From assembly GCA_003248805.1 (NCBI GenBank), contig QFQY01000008.1, positions 1-64,000 on the forward strand: a stretch of 64,000 nt of DNA, given 5' to 3'. The notes beneath the pieces were generated by a model. The model was not told where the DNA came from, searched no databases, and saw nothing but the letters and a program-made list of their open reading frames with translations. The stretch's first letter is position 1. Every line of letters begins with the position of its first letter. Source of the DNA: Chelatococcus sp. GTDB taxonomy: Bacteria > Pseudomonadota > Alphaproteobacteria > Rhizobiales > Beijerinckiaceae. Positions 7,874 to 16,393 of the stretch are shown here, piece by piece. The position numbers and the translations under genes are program-made.

Positions 7874-8721
7874 CAGCGCAGCACCTCCAGCGGCGCCGGG
7901 TCCATGTCGGTGAACTCGACATTGTCGCCGGCCATCGCCCAGACGAAGGCGTAGTTCGAGGTGCCGCAGCCGCAATGGATCGACCAGTTGGGCGAGATGA
8001 TCGCCTGCTCGTTGGCGACGAGCAGATGGCGCGTCTCGGTCGGCTCGCCCATGAAGTGGAAGATCCGGTGGGCGGGGTCGAGGTCGAAGTAGAGATAGGC
8101 CTCCATCCGCCGCGTATGGGTGTGGCACGGCATGGAGTTCCAGACCGAGCCCGGCTCCAGCGCCGTCATGCCCATCACGAGCTGGTTGGTGCCCGTCGTG
8201 TTCGGCATGACGTATTGCCGGATGGTGCGCTTGTTCGAGGTTTCGATCGCGCCCAGATGCAGCGTGTTGGCGTCCTCCTTGCGGATGAGCTGGTGCGGGG
8301 CCTCGCGATGGGCCGGTGCGCTGGTCAGGTAGAATTTCGCGGGCTGGGCCGGGTCGTCGCTCGCGAAGACCACGTCCTTCGCGCCGAGCCCGACATAGAG
8401 CGCGTCGAGGCGCGGCAGCGCGAAGCGCGCGCCATCGACGGTGACCGTGCCCGCCCCGCCGATATTGATGACGCCGAGCTCGCGCCGCGCCAGGAAGAAG
8501 GGCGTGCCGGTCGGGGCGAAAGGCGGGAGCAAGAGGGGCTGCGAGCCCGGCGTCGCGCCGCCGACGATCATGCGGTCGTAATGGCTGTAGGTCAGCGTGA
8601 TCTCGCCCGGCACGAAGACCCGTTCGATCAGGAAGTCCTCGCGCAGCGCCGCGGTGTCGTAGCGCTTCACGTCGCGCGGATGCGCGGCCTGGCGCTCGTC
8701 GATCGAATCCGTGGCGGTCAT
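7873..8721 (-). CDS. kduI: 5-dehydro-4-deoxy-D-glucuronate isomerase
   Basis: A 282-residue cupin isomerase (E. coli KduI has 278) converting 5-keto-4-deoxyuronate to 2,5-diketo-3-deoxygluconate in the cytoplasm. The zinc ligands align with the known enzyme: His200 and His202 in CHTHTRRME, Glu207, and His249 in NWSIHCGCG. I chose ATG 8721 (MTATDSIDERQAAHPRD) over an earlier in-frame start at 8823 that would run through the promoter. It is the first gene of the minus-strand uronate operon. No 2-keto-3-deoxygluconate kinase or aldolase is in the window, so these must be elsewhere. Confidence 0.95.
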   Translation of the reverse strand: MTATDSIDERQAAHPRDVKRYDTAALREDFLIERVFVPGEITLTYSHYDRMIVGGATPGSQPLLLPPFAPTGTPFFLARRELGVINIGGAGTVTVDGARFALPRLDALYVGLGAKDVVFASDDPAQPAKFYLTSAPAHREAPHQLIRKEDANTLHLGAIETSNKRTIRQYVMPNTTGTNQLVMGMTALEPGSVWNSMPCHTHTRRMEAYLYFDLDPAHRIFHFMGEPTETRHLLVANEQAIISPNWSIHCGCGTSNYAFVWAMAGDNVEFTDMDPAPLEVLR

Positions 8722-8820
8722 GAGGCGTCCTCCGAAAGATGCTCGCGGCGTGCTTAGGCGTCGCGGCCGGGCCTTCCGGCCCGATTGCGCGGGACCATAG
8801 CGACGGAGGCTGCAAGTGGT

Positions 8821-8842
8821 CAATATACTAATATACTAGTTT
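8821..8842. promoter_or_regulatory. AT-rich direct repeat in the kduI/gntR divergent promoter
   Basis: ATATACTA occurs twice in direct tandem (8823-8830 and 8831-8838) and ends in the palindrome ACTAGT, an AT island in very GC-rich DNA. It lies between kduI (start 8721) and the divergent GntR gene (start 8944). It is the best candidate for operator and -10 sequences; the bound regulator would be the adjacent GntR protein. Confidence 0.45.
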
Positions 8843-8943
8843 GGGAAAGAGGACCGTGCTAGCTTCCGGCTCGCGGCGGGGCGGGCCCGGGATCGGGGCC
8901 CGGCCGTTGCCGCGGCGGTTCCTGCTGTGGAAGAACGGATGCG

Positions 8944-9687
8944 ATGTCCGAGATCGTGATTCCCAGGGGAATGGCCGCCGCAGGCGGGCGCCGCGAGCGC
9001 CGCGCCCAGCCGGGTCGCGTGACCTCCACGGTCCGGTCCACGGCCGCCTCCCTCGTGCAGGACGCATTGCGGCAGGCCATCCTCTCCATGCAGATCGTCC
9101 CGGGCGCGCCGCTCGTCGAGAAGGAGCTCACCGCGCATTTCGGCGTCAGCCGCACGCCGATCCGCGAGGCGCTGATCCGGCTGAAGGAGGAGGGGCTGGT
9201 CGAGATCTTCCCGCAGGCGGGAACCTTCGTGGCGCGCATCCCGACGGAAGCCATCCCGGAGGCGGTGTTCATTCGCCAGGCGCTGGAATGCGCGACGGTG
9301 GAACTCGTCGCCACCGTGGCCGCCGGCGCAGCCGTCCCGGCGCTCGACGCCTCGATCGCGCGCCTCCACGAGGCCTATGACGCGGCCGACCGGGAGGCCT
9401 TTCACCGCGCCGACGAGGAGTTCCACGAGGCGCTCGCCCTCGCTGCCGGCTTCCCGGGCATCTGGAAGATCGCGCAGGCGGCCAAGAGCCAGATCGACCG
9501 CTGCCGGCGCATGACGCTGCCGGTGCCGGGCCGCATGGCGATGGTCATCCGCGAGCATCTCGCGATCGCCGACGCCGTCCGCCGGGGGGATGGCCCGGCC
9601 GCCGCGGCCGCGATGCGCGCCCATCTGGGCACGCTGCTGCCCGACCTCGTGCATCTGCGCGACGAGCACCCCGACTATTTCGTCTGA
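8944..9687 (+). CDS. GntR family transcriptional regulator, FCD domain (FadR subfamily)
   Basis: A 247-residue DNA-binding repressor type. After a ~30-residue basic leader comes the winged helix (LVEKELTAHFGVSRTPIREALIRLKEEGLVEIFPQAGTFV, about 56-95), then an all-helical FCD ligand-binding domain with the acid/His metal-binding pattern (FHRADEEFHEAL and IREHLAIADAV). It is divergent from the kdu-TRAP operon, so it most likely controls that operon in response to a uronate intermediate. The target assignment is inferred from position. Confidence 0.88.
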   Translation: MSEIVIPRGMAAAGGRRERRAQPGRVTSTVRSTAASLVQDALRQAILSMQIVPGAPLVEKELTAHFGVSRTPIREALIRLKEEGLVEIFPQAGTFVARIPTEAIPEAVFIRQALECATVELVATVAAGAAVPALDASIARLHEAYDAADREAFHRADEEFHEALALAAGFPGIWKIAQAAKSQIDRCRRMTLPVPGRMAMVIREHLAIADAVRRGDGPAAAAAMRAHLGTLLPDLVHLRDEHPDYFV

Positions 9688-9730
9688 GCGGCCGCCGCAT
9701 TCGCCGGCTCCGATCTCCGTCATCAGACTT

Positions 9731-9741
9731 TTGTCGTACGT
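9731..9741. promoter_or_regulatory. Possible GntR half-palindrome upstream of first peptide-binding protein
   Basis: TTGTCGTACGT matches the FadR-type pattern TNGTNNNACNA in all but the last base. It is 119 bp before the ABC binding protein start. A single weak match in GC-rich DNA is only suggestive. Confidence 0.2.
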
Positions 9742-9849
9742 CCTCTCCCCGTCTCGGGGCCGACTCTGGCACGGCGATTGCTGCCGTCGGGGTCGTCGCA
9801 CCGAAGAACGAGCGGCCTGAACCGGGCCTGACACTCAGGGGAGAAGACC

Positions 9850-11502
9850 ATGCTGCCTTCCACCACCTTGCGCTCCGCCCTTCTGGCATTGGCCTGCGGC
9901 ACCGCCCTCGCCACGGCGGCGGCCGGGCAGGAAAAGGTCCTGCGCATCGGCATGACCGCGGCCGATATCCCGCGCACCCACGGCCAGCCCGACCAGGGCT
10001 TCGAGGGCAACCGCTTCACCGGCATCCCGATGTACGACGCGCTGACGCAGTGGGACCTGTCCTCCGCCGACAAGGCCAGCGTCGTCATTCCCGGCCTCGC
10101 CACCGAATGGGCGGTCGACGCCAACGACAAGACGAAATGGGGCTTCAAGCTGCGTCCCGGTGTGAAGTTCCAGGACGGCTCGGATTTCACCGCTGCGGCG
10201 GTGGTCTGGAACGTCGACAAGGTGCTGAACAAGGAGGCCGCGCATTTCGCGCCGGACCAGATCGGCGTCACGGTTTCGCGGATGCCGACGCTGAAGAGCG
10301 CGAAGGTCGTCGACCCGCTGACCGTCGAGCTGACGACCTCCGAGCCCGACGCCTTCCTGCCGATCAACCTGACCAACCTCTTCATCGCCTCGCCGGCGCA
10401 TTGGGCCGCCAAGCTCGCCGCCGTGCCGGCGTCGGTCACCGATCCGGCCGAGCGCGCCAAGCAGGCATGGGCCGCCTTCGCCGCCGACCCCTCCGGCACC
10501 GGCCCGTTCAAGGGCACGCGCCTCGTGCCGCGCGAGCGCTTCGAGATGGTCGCCAACAAGACCTATTGGGATCCCAAGCGCGTGCCGAAGATCGACCGCG
10601 TCGTGCTGCTGCCGCTGCCGGAGGCCAATGCCCGCACCGCCGCGCTGCTCTCCAACCAGGTCGACTGGATCGAGGCGCCGTCGCCCGATGCCGTGCCGCA
10701 GATCAAGCAGCGCGGTTTCACGGTCTATACCAACGCCCAGCCGCATGTCTGGCCCTGGCAGCTCTCCTTCGTCGAGGGCTCGCCCTGGACCGACATCAAG
10801 GTGCGCCACGCGGCCAATCTCTGCGTCGACCGCGAGGAGCTGAAGACCCTGCTCGGCGGGCTGATGGAGATCCCGAAGGGCACCGTGCCTCCCGGCCACC
10901 CCTGGTGGGGCAATCCCAAGTTCGACATCAAATACGACGCGGCGGCCGCCAAGAAGCTGATGACGGAGGCGGGTTATTCCGCCGCGAAGCCGGCGAAGGT
11001 CAAGGTGCTTACCTCCGCCTCCGGCTCCGGCCAGATGCAGCCCCTGCCGATGAACGAGTTCATGCAGCAGGCGCTCAAGGAGTGCTTCTTCGACGTGCAG
11101 CTCGAGGTCGGCGAGTGGAACGCCGTCTTCACCAACTGGCGCGAGGGCGCCAGGCACGCCAATGCGCGGGGCGCCAACGCGACCAACGTCACCTTCGCGG
11201 CGATGGACCCGTTCTTCGCCATGGTCCGCTTCGTCTCGACCAAGGCCTTCCCGCCGGTGTCGAACAACTGGGGCTATTTCGGCAATGACGAGTTCGACAA
11301 GCTGATCGCCGATGCGCGCACGACCTTCGAGGCGGCGGCCCGCGACGCCGCGCTCGCGAAGCTGCATGCGCGCATCGTCGAGGAGGCCCCCTTCGTCTGG
11401 GTGGCGCACGATGTCGGCCCGCGCGCGATGAGCACGAAGGTCAAGGGCGTTGTCCAGCCGAAGAGCTGGTTCATCGACCTGGCGCCGATGTCGATGGAGT
11501 GA
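9850..11502 (+). CDS. ABC transporter substrate-binding protein, family 5 (peptide type), paralogue 1
   Basis: A 550-residue periplasmic receptor for peptides or peptide-like compounds. A Sec signal peptide covers about residues 1-26 (cleavage near AAAGQE). SBP family 5 blocks include WKFKLRPGVKFQDGSDFTA-like text around 100-120, QVDWIEAPSPDAVPQI and SGSGQMQPLPMNEFM. AGGGGAGAAGACC before the ATG is a good ribosome binding site. It is closely related to the protein encoded at 11729-13327; both share NAR-AAL and QVDWIEAPSPD blocks, so they arose by duplication. It likely feeds the permeases at 13491-15343. Confidence 0.9.
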   Translation: MLPSTTLRSALLALACGTALATAAAGQEKVLRIGMTAADIPRTHGQPDQGFEGNRFTGIPMYDALTQWDLSSADKASVVIPGLATEWAVDANDKTKWGFKLRPGVKFQDGSDFTAAAVVWNVDKVLNKEAAHFAPDQIGVTVSRMPTLKSAKVVDPLTVELTTSEPDAFLPINLTNLFIASPAHWAAKLAAVPASVTDPAERAKQAWAAFAADPSGTGPFKGTRLVPRERFEMVANKTYWDPKRVPKIDRVVLLPLPEANARTAALLSNQVDWIEAPSPDAVPQIKQRGFTVYTNAQPHVWPWQLSFVEGSPWTDIKVRHAANLCVDREELKTLLGGLMEIPKGTVPPGHPWWGNPKFDIKYDAAAAKKLMTEAGYSAAKPAKVKVLTSASGSGQMQPLPMNEFMQQALKECFFDVQLEVGEWNAVFTNWREGARHANARGANATNVTFAAMDPFFAMVRFVSTKAFPPVSNNWGYFGNDEFDKLIADARTTFEAAARDAALAKLHARIVEEAPFVWVAHDVGPRAMSTKVKGVVQPKSWFIDLAPMSME

Positions 11503-11514
11503 GGGCTTGACCGG

Positions 11515-11650
11515 CCCCCTCTCCCCTTGCGGGAGGGGGGTGGGGTGAGGGGTCTCGCGATGCCGGTCGTTGGCCCGACGCTGAACGGGTAAGGCCTGCG
11601 CGACCCCTCATCCGGCCCTTCGGGCCACCTTCTCCCGCAAGGGGAGAAGG
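11515..11650. repeat. Intergenic palindromic repeat, family 3 copy 1
   Basis: The arms CTCCCCTTGCGGGAG and CTCCCGCAAGGGGAG enclose GGGGTGAGGGGTC and GACCCCTCATCCGGCC blocks. Similar copies lie at 27797-27923 and 39563-39700. It occupies the gap between the two paralogous binding protein genes. Confidence 0.8.
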
Positions 11651-11728
11651 GAAGGCGCCGGGCCCTGCGCCATCGGCACTGGCACGCCCCTTGCTCATGC
11701 TCGAACTCGTCAAATTCGGAGCTGCCTC

Positions 11729-13327
11729 ATGATTCGTACCGTCCTCGCCCTGACGCTGCTCGCTGGCGTCGCGCTCAGTCCGCTGACGGCCCTGGCTCAG
11801 GGCACGCTGCGCATCGGCATGACGGCTTCCGACATCCCGCTGACGACCGGCCAGACCGACCAGGGCGGCGAGGGCATGCGCTTCATGGGCTATACGGTCT
11901 ATGACGGCCTGATCAATTGGGATCTCAGCAAGGCCGACAAGGCCTCGGACCTGACGCCCGGCCTCGCCACGAGCTGGGGCGTCGACGCCGCCGACAAGAA
12001 CAAGTGGACCTTCGTCCTGCGCGAGGGCGTGAAGTTCCACGACGGCTCCGAATTCACCGCCGATGCGGTGGTCTGGAACCTCGACAAGCTGCTCAAGAAC
12101 GACGCGCCGCAATTCGACCAGCGCCAGGCCGCGCAGGGCCGTTCGCGCATTCCCGCGATCGCCTCCTACAAGGTGATCGACAAGTACAAGGTCGAGATCA
12201 CCACCAAGGCTCCCGACGCGACGCTGCCCTACCAGATCGCCTGGATCATGATGTCCTCCCCGGCACAATGGGAGAAGGTCGGCAAGAGCTGGGAAGCCTT
12301 CGCGAAGACGCCTTCCGGCACCGGCCCGTGGAAGCTCACCGCCTTCCAGCCGCGCGAGCGCGCCGAGCTCTCGCCTTACCCGGAATACTGGGACAAGGCC
12401 CGCGTGCCGAAGCTCGACAAGCTCGTGCTGCTGCCGCTGCCGGAGCCGAACGCACGCGCCGCCGCGCTGCGCGCCGGGCAGGTCGACTGGATCGAGGCAC
12501 CCTCGCCGGACATGATCCCGTCGCTCAAGAGCGCCGGCTTCAAGATCGTCACCAACGCCTATCCGCACAACTGGACCTGGCATCTCTCCCGCGTCGAGGG
12601 CTCGCCCTGGAACGACATCCGCGTGCGCAAGGCCGCCAACCTCGCCATCGACCGCGCCGGACTCAAGGAGCTGCTCGCCGGCCTGATGATCCCGGCCGAA
12701 GGCTTCTTCCCGCCCGGCCACCAGTGGTTCGGCAACCCGTCCTTCAAGCTGAAATACGATCCCGCCGAGGCCAAGAAGCTTCTGGCCGAGGCGGGCTATT
12801 CGCCGGCCAAGCCGCTCCAGACCAAGATCCTGATCTCGCCCTCTGGCTCCGGCCAGATGCAGCCGCTGCCGATGAACGAATTCGTCCAGCAGAACCTCGC
12901 CGAGGTCGGCATCAAGGTCGATTTCGAGGTCGTGGAATGGAACACGCTGATCAACATCTGGCGCGCCGGCGCCAAGCATGAATCGTCGCGTGGCGGCACC
13001 GGGATGAACTACACCTACTTCATCCAGGACCCGTTCACCGGCTTCGTCCGCCATCTCCAGTGCAACCTCGCCCCGCCGGCCGGCACCAATTGGGGCTATT
13101 ACTGCGATCCGGAGATGGACAAGCTCTTCGACCAGATCCGCAACACCTTCGATCCGGCGGAGCAGACCAAGGTGCTGCAGAAGGTCCACGAGAAGTATGT
13201 CGACGAGGCGCTCTTCCTGATGGTCACGCACGACGTCAACCCGCGCGCGATGAGCGCGAAGGTGAAGGGCTTCGTCCAGGCGCAGAACTGGTTCCAGGAC
13301 TTCTCGCCGATCACCATGGACAAGTGA
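11729..13327 (+). CDS. ABC transporter substrate-binding protein, family 5 (peptide type), paralogue 2
   Basis: A 532-residue periplasmic receptor with signal peptide cleaved near LTALA-QG (residue 23). It is colinear with the preceding paralogue: LRIGMTASDIPLTTGQTDQG matches LRIGMTAADIPRTHGQPDQG there, and SGSGQMQPLPMNEF is identical. Such pairs usually give one membrane complex two ligand specificities. It precedes the permease genes by 163 bp, a gap that holds a palindromic repeat. The ligand is unknown. Confidence 0.9.
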   Translation: MIRTVLALTLLAGVALSPLTALAQGTLRIGMTASDIPLTTGQTDQGGEGMRFMGYTVYDGLINWDLSKADKASDLTPGLATSWGVDAADKNKWTFVLREGVKFHDGSEFTADAVVWNLDKLLKNDAPQFDQRQAAQGRSRIPAIASYKVIDKYKVEITTKAPDATLPYQIAWIMMSSPAQWEKVGKSWEAFAKTPSGTGPWKLTAFQPRERAELSPYPEYWDKARVPKLDKLVLLPLPEPNARAAALRAGQVDWIEAPSPDMIPSLKSAGFKIVTNAYPHNWTWHLSRVEGSPWNDIRVRKAANLAIDRAGLKELLAGLMIPAEGFFPPGHQWFGNPSFKLKYDPAEAKKLLAEAGYSPAKPLQTKILISPSGSGQMQPLPMNEFVQQNLAEVGIKVDFEVVEWNTLINIWRAGAKHESSRGGTGMNYTYFIQDPFTGFVRHLQCNLAPPAGTNWGYYCDPEMDKLFDQIRNTFDPAEQTKVLQKVHEKYVDEALFLMVTHDVNPRAMSAKVKGFVQAQNWFQDFSPITMDK

Positions 13328-13349
13328 GCGCGGGGATGCTCGGGCGAAC

Positions 13350-13450
13350 CCCTGCCGTCATTCTCGGGCGAAGCGAAGCGCAGACCCGAGAATCTCCTGA
13401 CGAGAGAACGCTGGTTTCCGAGATGGTCGGGTCAAGCCCGACCATGACGC
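13350..13450. repeat. Intergenic dyad repeat, family 4 copy 1
   Basis: Two dyads lie side by side: CATTCTCGGGCGAAG with CAGACCCGAGAATC, and GATGGTCGGGTCAAGCCCGA with ACCATGAC. Related text occurs at 37439-37533, 45505-45591, 48236-48261 and 54302-54380. Confidence 0.65.
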
Positions 13451-13490
13451 GTCGATCTCGTGAGGCGTCCGGCAAGAGCGGGAACCCGTC

Positions 13491-14444
13491 GTGCTGACAT
13501 ACCTCGCCAAGCGTATTCTCTACATGCTGCCCGTCGCGCTGGGGGTCAGCGTGTTCTGCTTCCTGCTGGTGCATATCGCGCCGGGCGACCCGCTGACCTC
13601 GGTCCTGCCGCCCGACGCCTCGCAGGCCATGCAGGACGAGCTGCGCAAGATCTACGGCTTCGACAGGCCGCTGCCGGTGCAGTTCGGCCTGTGGCTGTGG
13701 AAGGCGCTGCAGGGCGATCTCGGCACCTCGATCGCGACGGGGCGTCCCGTCGCGGCCGAGGTCTGGCGCGCGGTCGGCAACACGCTGCTGATCGCGGGGC
13801 TCGCGACGGTGATCGGCTTCCTGTTCGGCTGTTTCTTCGGCTTCGTCGCCGGCTATTTCCGCGGCTCCTTCCTCGACAAGTTCGCCTCCATGCTGGCGGT
13901 GCTCGGCGTCTCCGTGCCGCATTACTGGCTCGGCATGGTGATGGTGATCGTGTTTTCCGTGCAGCTCGGCTGGCTGCCGCCGGGTGGGGCGGGGCCGGGC
14001 GGCTCGGCCGCCTGGATCTGGAACTGGGAGCATGTCAGCTACATGATCCTGCCGGCGGTCACGATGTCCGTGATCCCGATGGGCATCATCGCGCGCACCG
14101 TGCGCGCGCTGGTCGCCGACATCCTGAACCAGGAATTCGTGCCGGCGCTGCGGGCCAAGGGGCTGATGGATTTCGGCGTGTTCCGGCATGTCGTGAAGAA
14201 CGCCGCCCCGACCGCGCTGGCGGTCATGGGCCTGCAGCTCGGCTATCTGCTCGGCGGCTCGATCCTGATCGAGACCGTGTTCTCCTGGCCGGGCACCGGC
14301 TTCCTGCTCGGCAACGCGATCTTCCAGCGCGACCTGCCGCTGCTCCAGGGCACGATCCTCGTGCTGGCGATGTTCTTCGTGGGGCTCAACGTGATCGTCG
14401 ACATCCTGCAGGGCCTGCTCGACCCGCGCGTGAGGAGGCGCTGA
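13491..14444 (+). CDS. Peptide ABC transporter permease (DppB family)
   Basis: A 317-residue inner-membrane permease starting with GTG. It has the long first helix and periplasmic loop of DppB/OppB proteins (HIAPGDPLTSVLP, then QFGLWLWKALQGDLGTSIATGRPV) and the EAA coupling loop around ALRAKGLMDFGVFRHVVKNAAPT that contacts the ATPases. It ends PRVRRR and its stop overlaps the next start (TGATG). It forms a heterodimer with the next gene product. Confidence 0.92.
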   Translation: MLTYLAKRILYMLPVALGVSVFCFLLVHIAPGDPLTSVLPPDASQAMQDELRKIYGFDRPLPVQFGLWLWKALQGDLGTSIATGRPVAAEVWRAVGNTLLIAGLATVIGFLFGCFFGFVAGYFRGSFLDKFASMLAVLGVSVPHYWLGMVMVIVFSVQLGWLPPGGAGPGGSAAWIWNWEHVSYMILPAVTMSVIPMGIIARTVRALVADILNQEFVPALRAKGLMDFGVFRHVVKNAAPTALAVMGLQLGYLLGGSILIETVFSWPGTGFLLGNAIFQRDLPLLQGTILVLAMFFVGLNVIVDILQGLLDPRVRRR

Positions 14445-15343
14445 TGGCCGCCGTCACCGAAGCCGCTTCCGCCGCGGCGGTCGTCGTGCCGCCGCTGGCG
14501 CGCTCGCCGGGCTACTGGTCCGGCGTCTGGCGCCGCTTCAAGAAGGACAAGGTCGCGGTCGGCGCCGGCATCGTCGTGCTGCTGATCGTGCTGATGGCGA
14601 TCTTCGCCGATTATATCGCGCCGGCCGATCCGACACGCTCCTCCATGCTGCGCCGCCTGCGGCCGATCGGCACCCCGGGCTATCCGCTCGGCGCCGACGA
14701 GCTCGGCCGGGACATGCTCTCGCGGCTGATCTTCGGGGCCCGGCTGTCGCTCTTCATGGGCGTGGTGCCGGTCTTCATCGCCTTCTTCTTCGGCGCCGTG
14801 ATCGGGGTGGCGGCCGGTTTCTTCGGCGGCAAGTTCAACACCATCACCATGCGCACGGTGGACGTGTTCTACGCCTTCCCCTCGGTGCTGCTGGCGATCG
14901 CGCTCTCAGGCGCGCTGGGCGCGGGCGTCTTCAACTCGCTGCTCTCGCTGACCATCGTCTTCATCCCGCCGATCGCGCGCATCGCCGAGAGCGTGACGAC
15001 GCAGGTGCGCACGATGGACTATGTCGAGGCGGCGCGCGCCAGCGGCGCCAACGCCCTGACGATCATCCGCGTCCATGTGCTCGGCAACGTGCTGGGGCCG
15101 ATCTTCGTCTATGCGACGAGCCTGATCTCGGTCTCGATGATCCTGGCCTCGGGCCTCTCCTTCCTCGGGCTCGGCACCAAGCCGCCGACGCCGGAATGGG
15201 GGCTGATGCTGAACACGCTGCGCACCGCGATCTATGTCCAGCCCTGGGTGGCGGCGCTGCCGGGCGTGGCGATCTTCATCACCTCCATCTCGTTCAATCT
15301 GCTCTCGGATGGCCTGCGCTCGGCCATGGATGTGAAGGGCTGA
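14444..15343 (+). CDS. Peptide ABC transporter permease (DppC family)
   Basis: A 299-residue permease partner. The N-terminal OppC_N block (WRRFKKDKVAVGAGIVVLL) is followed by GADELGRDMLSRLIFGARLS, the signature of DppC/OppC proteins, and an EAA loop (YVEAARASGANALTIIRVHVLGN). The ATG at 14444 overlaps the previous stop. The longer open frame upstream of it is the antisense-free shadow of the previous gene and is not coding. Confidence 0.92.
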   Translation: MAAVTEAASAAAVVVPPLARSPGYWSGVWRRFKKDKVAVGAGIVVLLIVLMAIFADYIAPADPTRSSMLRRLRPIGTPGYPLGADELGRDMLSRLIFGARLSLFMGVVPVFIAFFFGAVIGVAAGFFGGKFNTITMRTVDVFYAFPSVLLAIALSGALGAGVFNSLLSLTIVFIPPIARIAESVTTQVRTMDYVEAARASGANALTIIRVHVLGNVLGPIFVYATSLISVSMILASGLSFLGLGTKPPTPEWGLMLNTLRTAIYVQPWVAALPGVAIFITSISFNLLSDGLRSAMDVKG

Positions 15344-15346
15344 CGC

Positions 15347-16393
15347 ATGGCGCTTTCGCTGTTCGTGGAAGATCAGGAGGATCGCGGCGGGGCGGGTACG
15401 CCGCTGCTGCGGGCGAGGGGGCTGACCAAGCACTTCCCGCTCGGTGGCGGAGCCGTCGTCCGCGCCGTCGACGGCGTCGATTTCCTGGTGATGAAGGGCG
15501 AGACGCTCGGCGTCGTCGGCGAGTCCGGTTGCGGCAAGTCGACCACCGCCCGCGTCGTCATGCAGCTCATCCCGCAGGACAAGGGCGAGCTGCTCTTCGA
15601 CGGCGAGATCGTCGGCGGGCTCGCGCTCAGCCTCAAGGACTATCGCCGTCAGGCGCAGATGGTCTTCCAGGATTCCTACGCTTCGCTCAACCCGCGCCTG
15701 ACCATCGAGGATTCGGTCGCCTTCGGGCCGACCGTGCACGGCGTGCCGAAGGCGGCGGCGATCGAGCGGGCGCGCGAACTCCTGGCCAAGGTCGGGCTCG
15801 ACCCGGCCCGCTTCGCGGCGCGCTACCCGCACGAACTTTCCGGCGGCCAGCGCCAGCGCGTCAACATCGCGCGGGCGCTGGCGCTCGGACCGCGTCTCGT
15901 CATCCTCGACGAGGCGGTCTCGGCGCTCGACAAATCGGTGGAGGCGCAGGTGCTGAACCTGCTCGCCGATCTGCGCGAGGAGTTCGGGCTGACCTATGTC
16001 TTCATCTCGCACGATCTCAACGTCGTCCGCTTCATCAGCGACCGTGTCATGGTGATGTATCTCGGCGAGGTGGTGGAGATCGGCCCGGTCGACGAGCTCT
16101 ACGACGATCCGCGCCACCCCTATACGAAGGCGCTGCTCTCGGCGATGCCGTCGATGGACCCGGACAACCGGACCATGGAGGCGCCGCTCGCCGGCGATCC
16201 GCCCAACCCGATCAACCCGCCCGATGGCTGCCGCTTCAATCCGCGCTGCCCGCATGCGCAGACGGTCTGCGCCAAGGTGAAGCCGGCGCTGGTCGCGACG
16301 GGAGAGGGGGAGGGCGCGCGCCGCGTCGCCTGCCATATGGAGATCCCCGGCTCCGGCCACAGCCGCGCGCCCGCTCTGGAGAGCGCAGCATGA
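15347..16393 (+). CDS. Peptide ABC transporter ATP-binding protein (DppF family)
   Basis: A 348-residue ATPase. Walker A GESGCGKST spans about residues 58-66, the signature is ELSGGQRQRV, and Walker B is RLVILDEAVSALD. The C-terminal oligopeptide-transporter extension has Cys pairs (CRFNPRCPHAQTVC) seen in Opp/Dpp ATPases that bind a cluster or metal. It begins 3 bases after the permease stop and overlaps the following ATPase by ATGA. It works as a heterodimer with that gene product. Confidence 0.92.
   Translation: MALSLFVEDQEDRGGAGTPLLRARGLTKHFPLGGGAVVRAVDGVDFLVMKGETLGVVGESGCGKSTTARVVMQLIPQDKGELLFDGEIVGGLALSLKDYRRQAQMVFQDSYASLNPRLTIEDSVAFGPTVHGVPKAAAIERARELLAKVGLDPARFAARYPHELSGGQRQRVNIARALALGPRLVILDEAVSALDKSVEAQVLNLLADLREEFGLTYVFISHDLNVVRFISDRVMVMYLGEVVEIGPVDELYDDPRHPYTKALLSAMPSMDPDNRTMEAPLAGDPPNPINPPDGCRFNPRCPHAQTVCAKVKPALVATGEGEGARRVACHMEIPGSGHSRAPALESAA

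Noticed and set aside
7115..8815. Apparent 566-residue fusion of an upstream leader with the kduD product
   Set aside because: The N-terminal half is an out-of-frame reading of kduI; kduI itself is intact in another frame and kduD starts at its own ATG 7873 overlapping the kduI stop.
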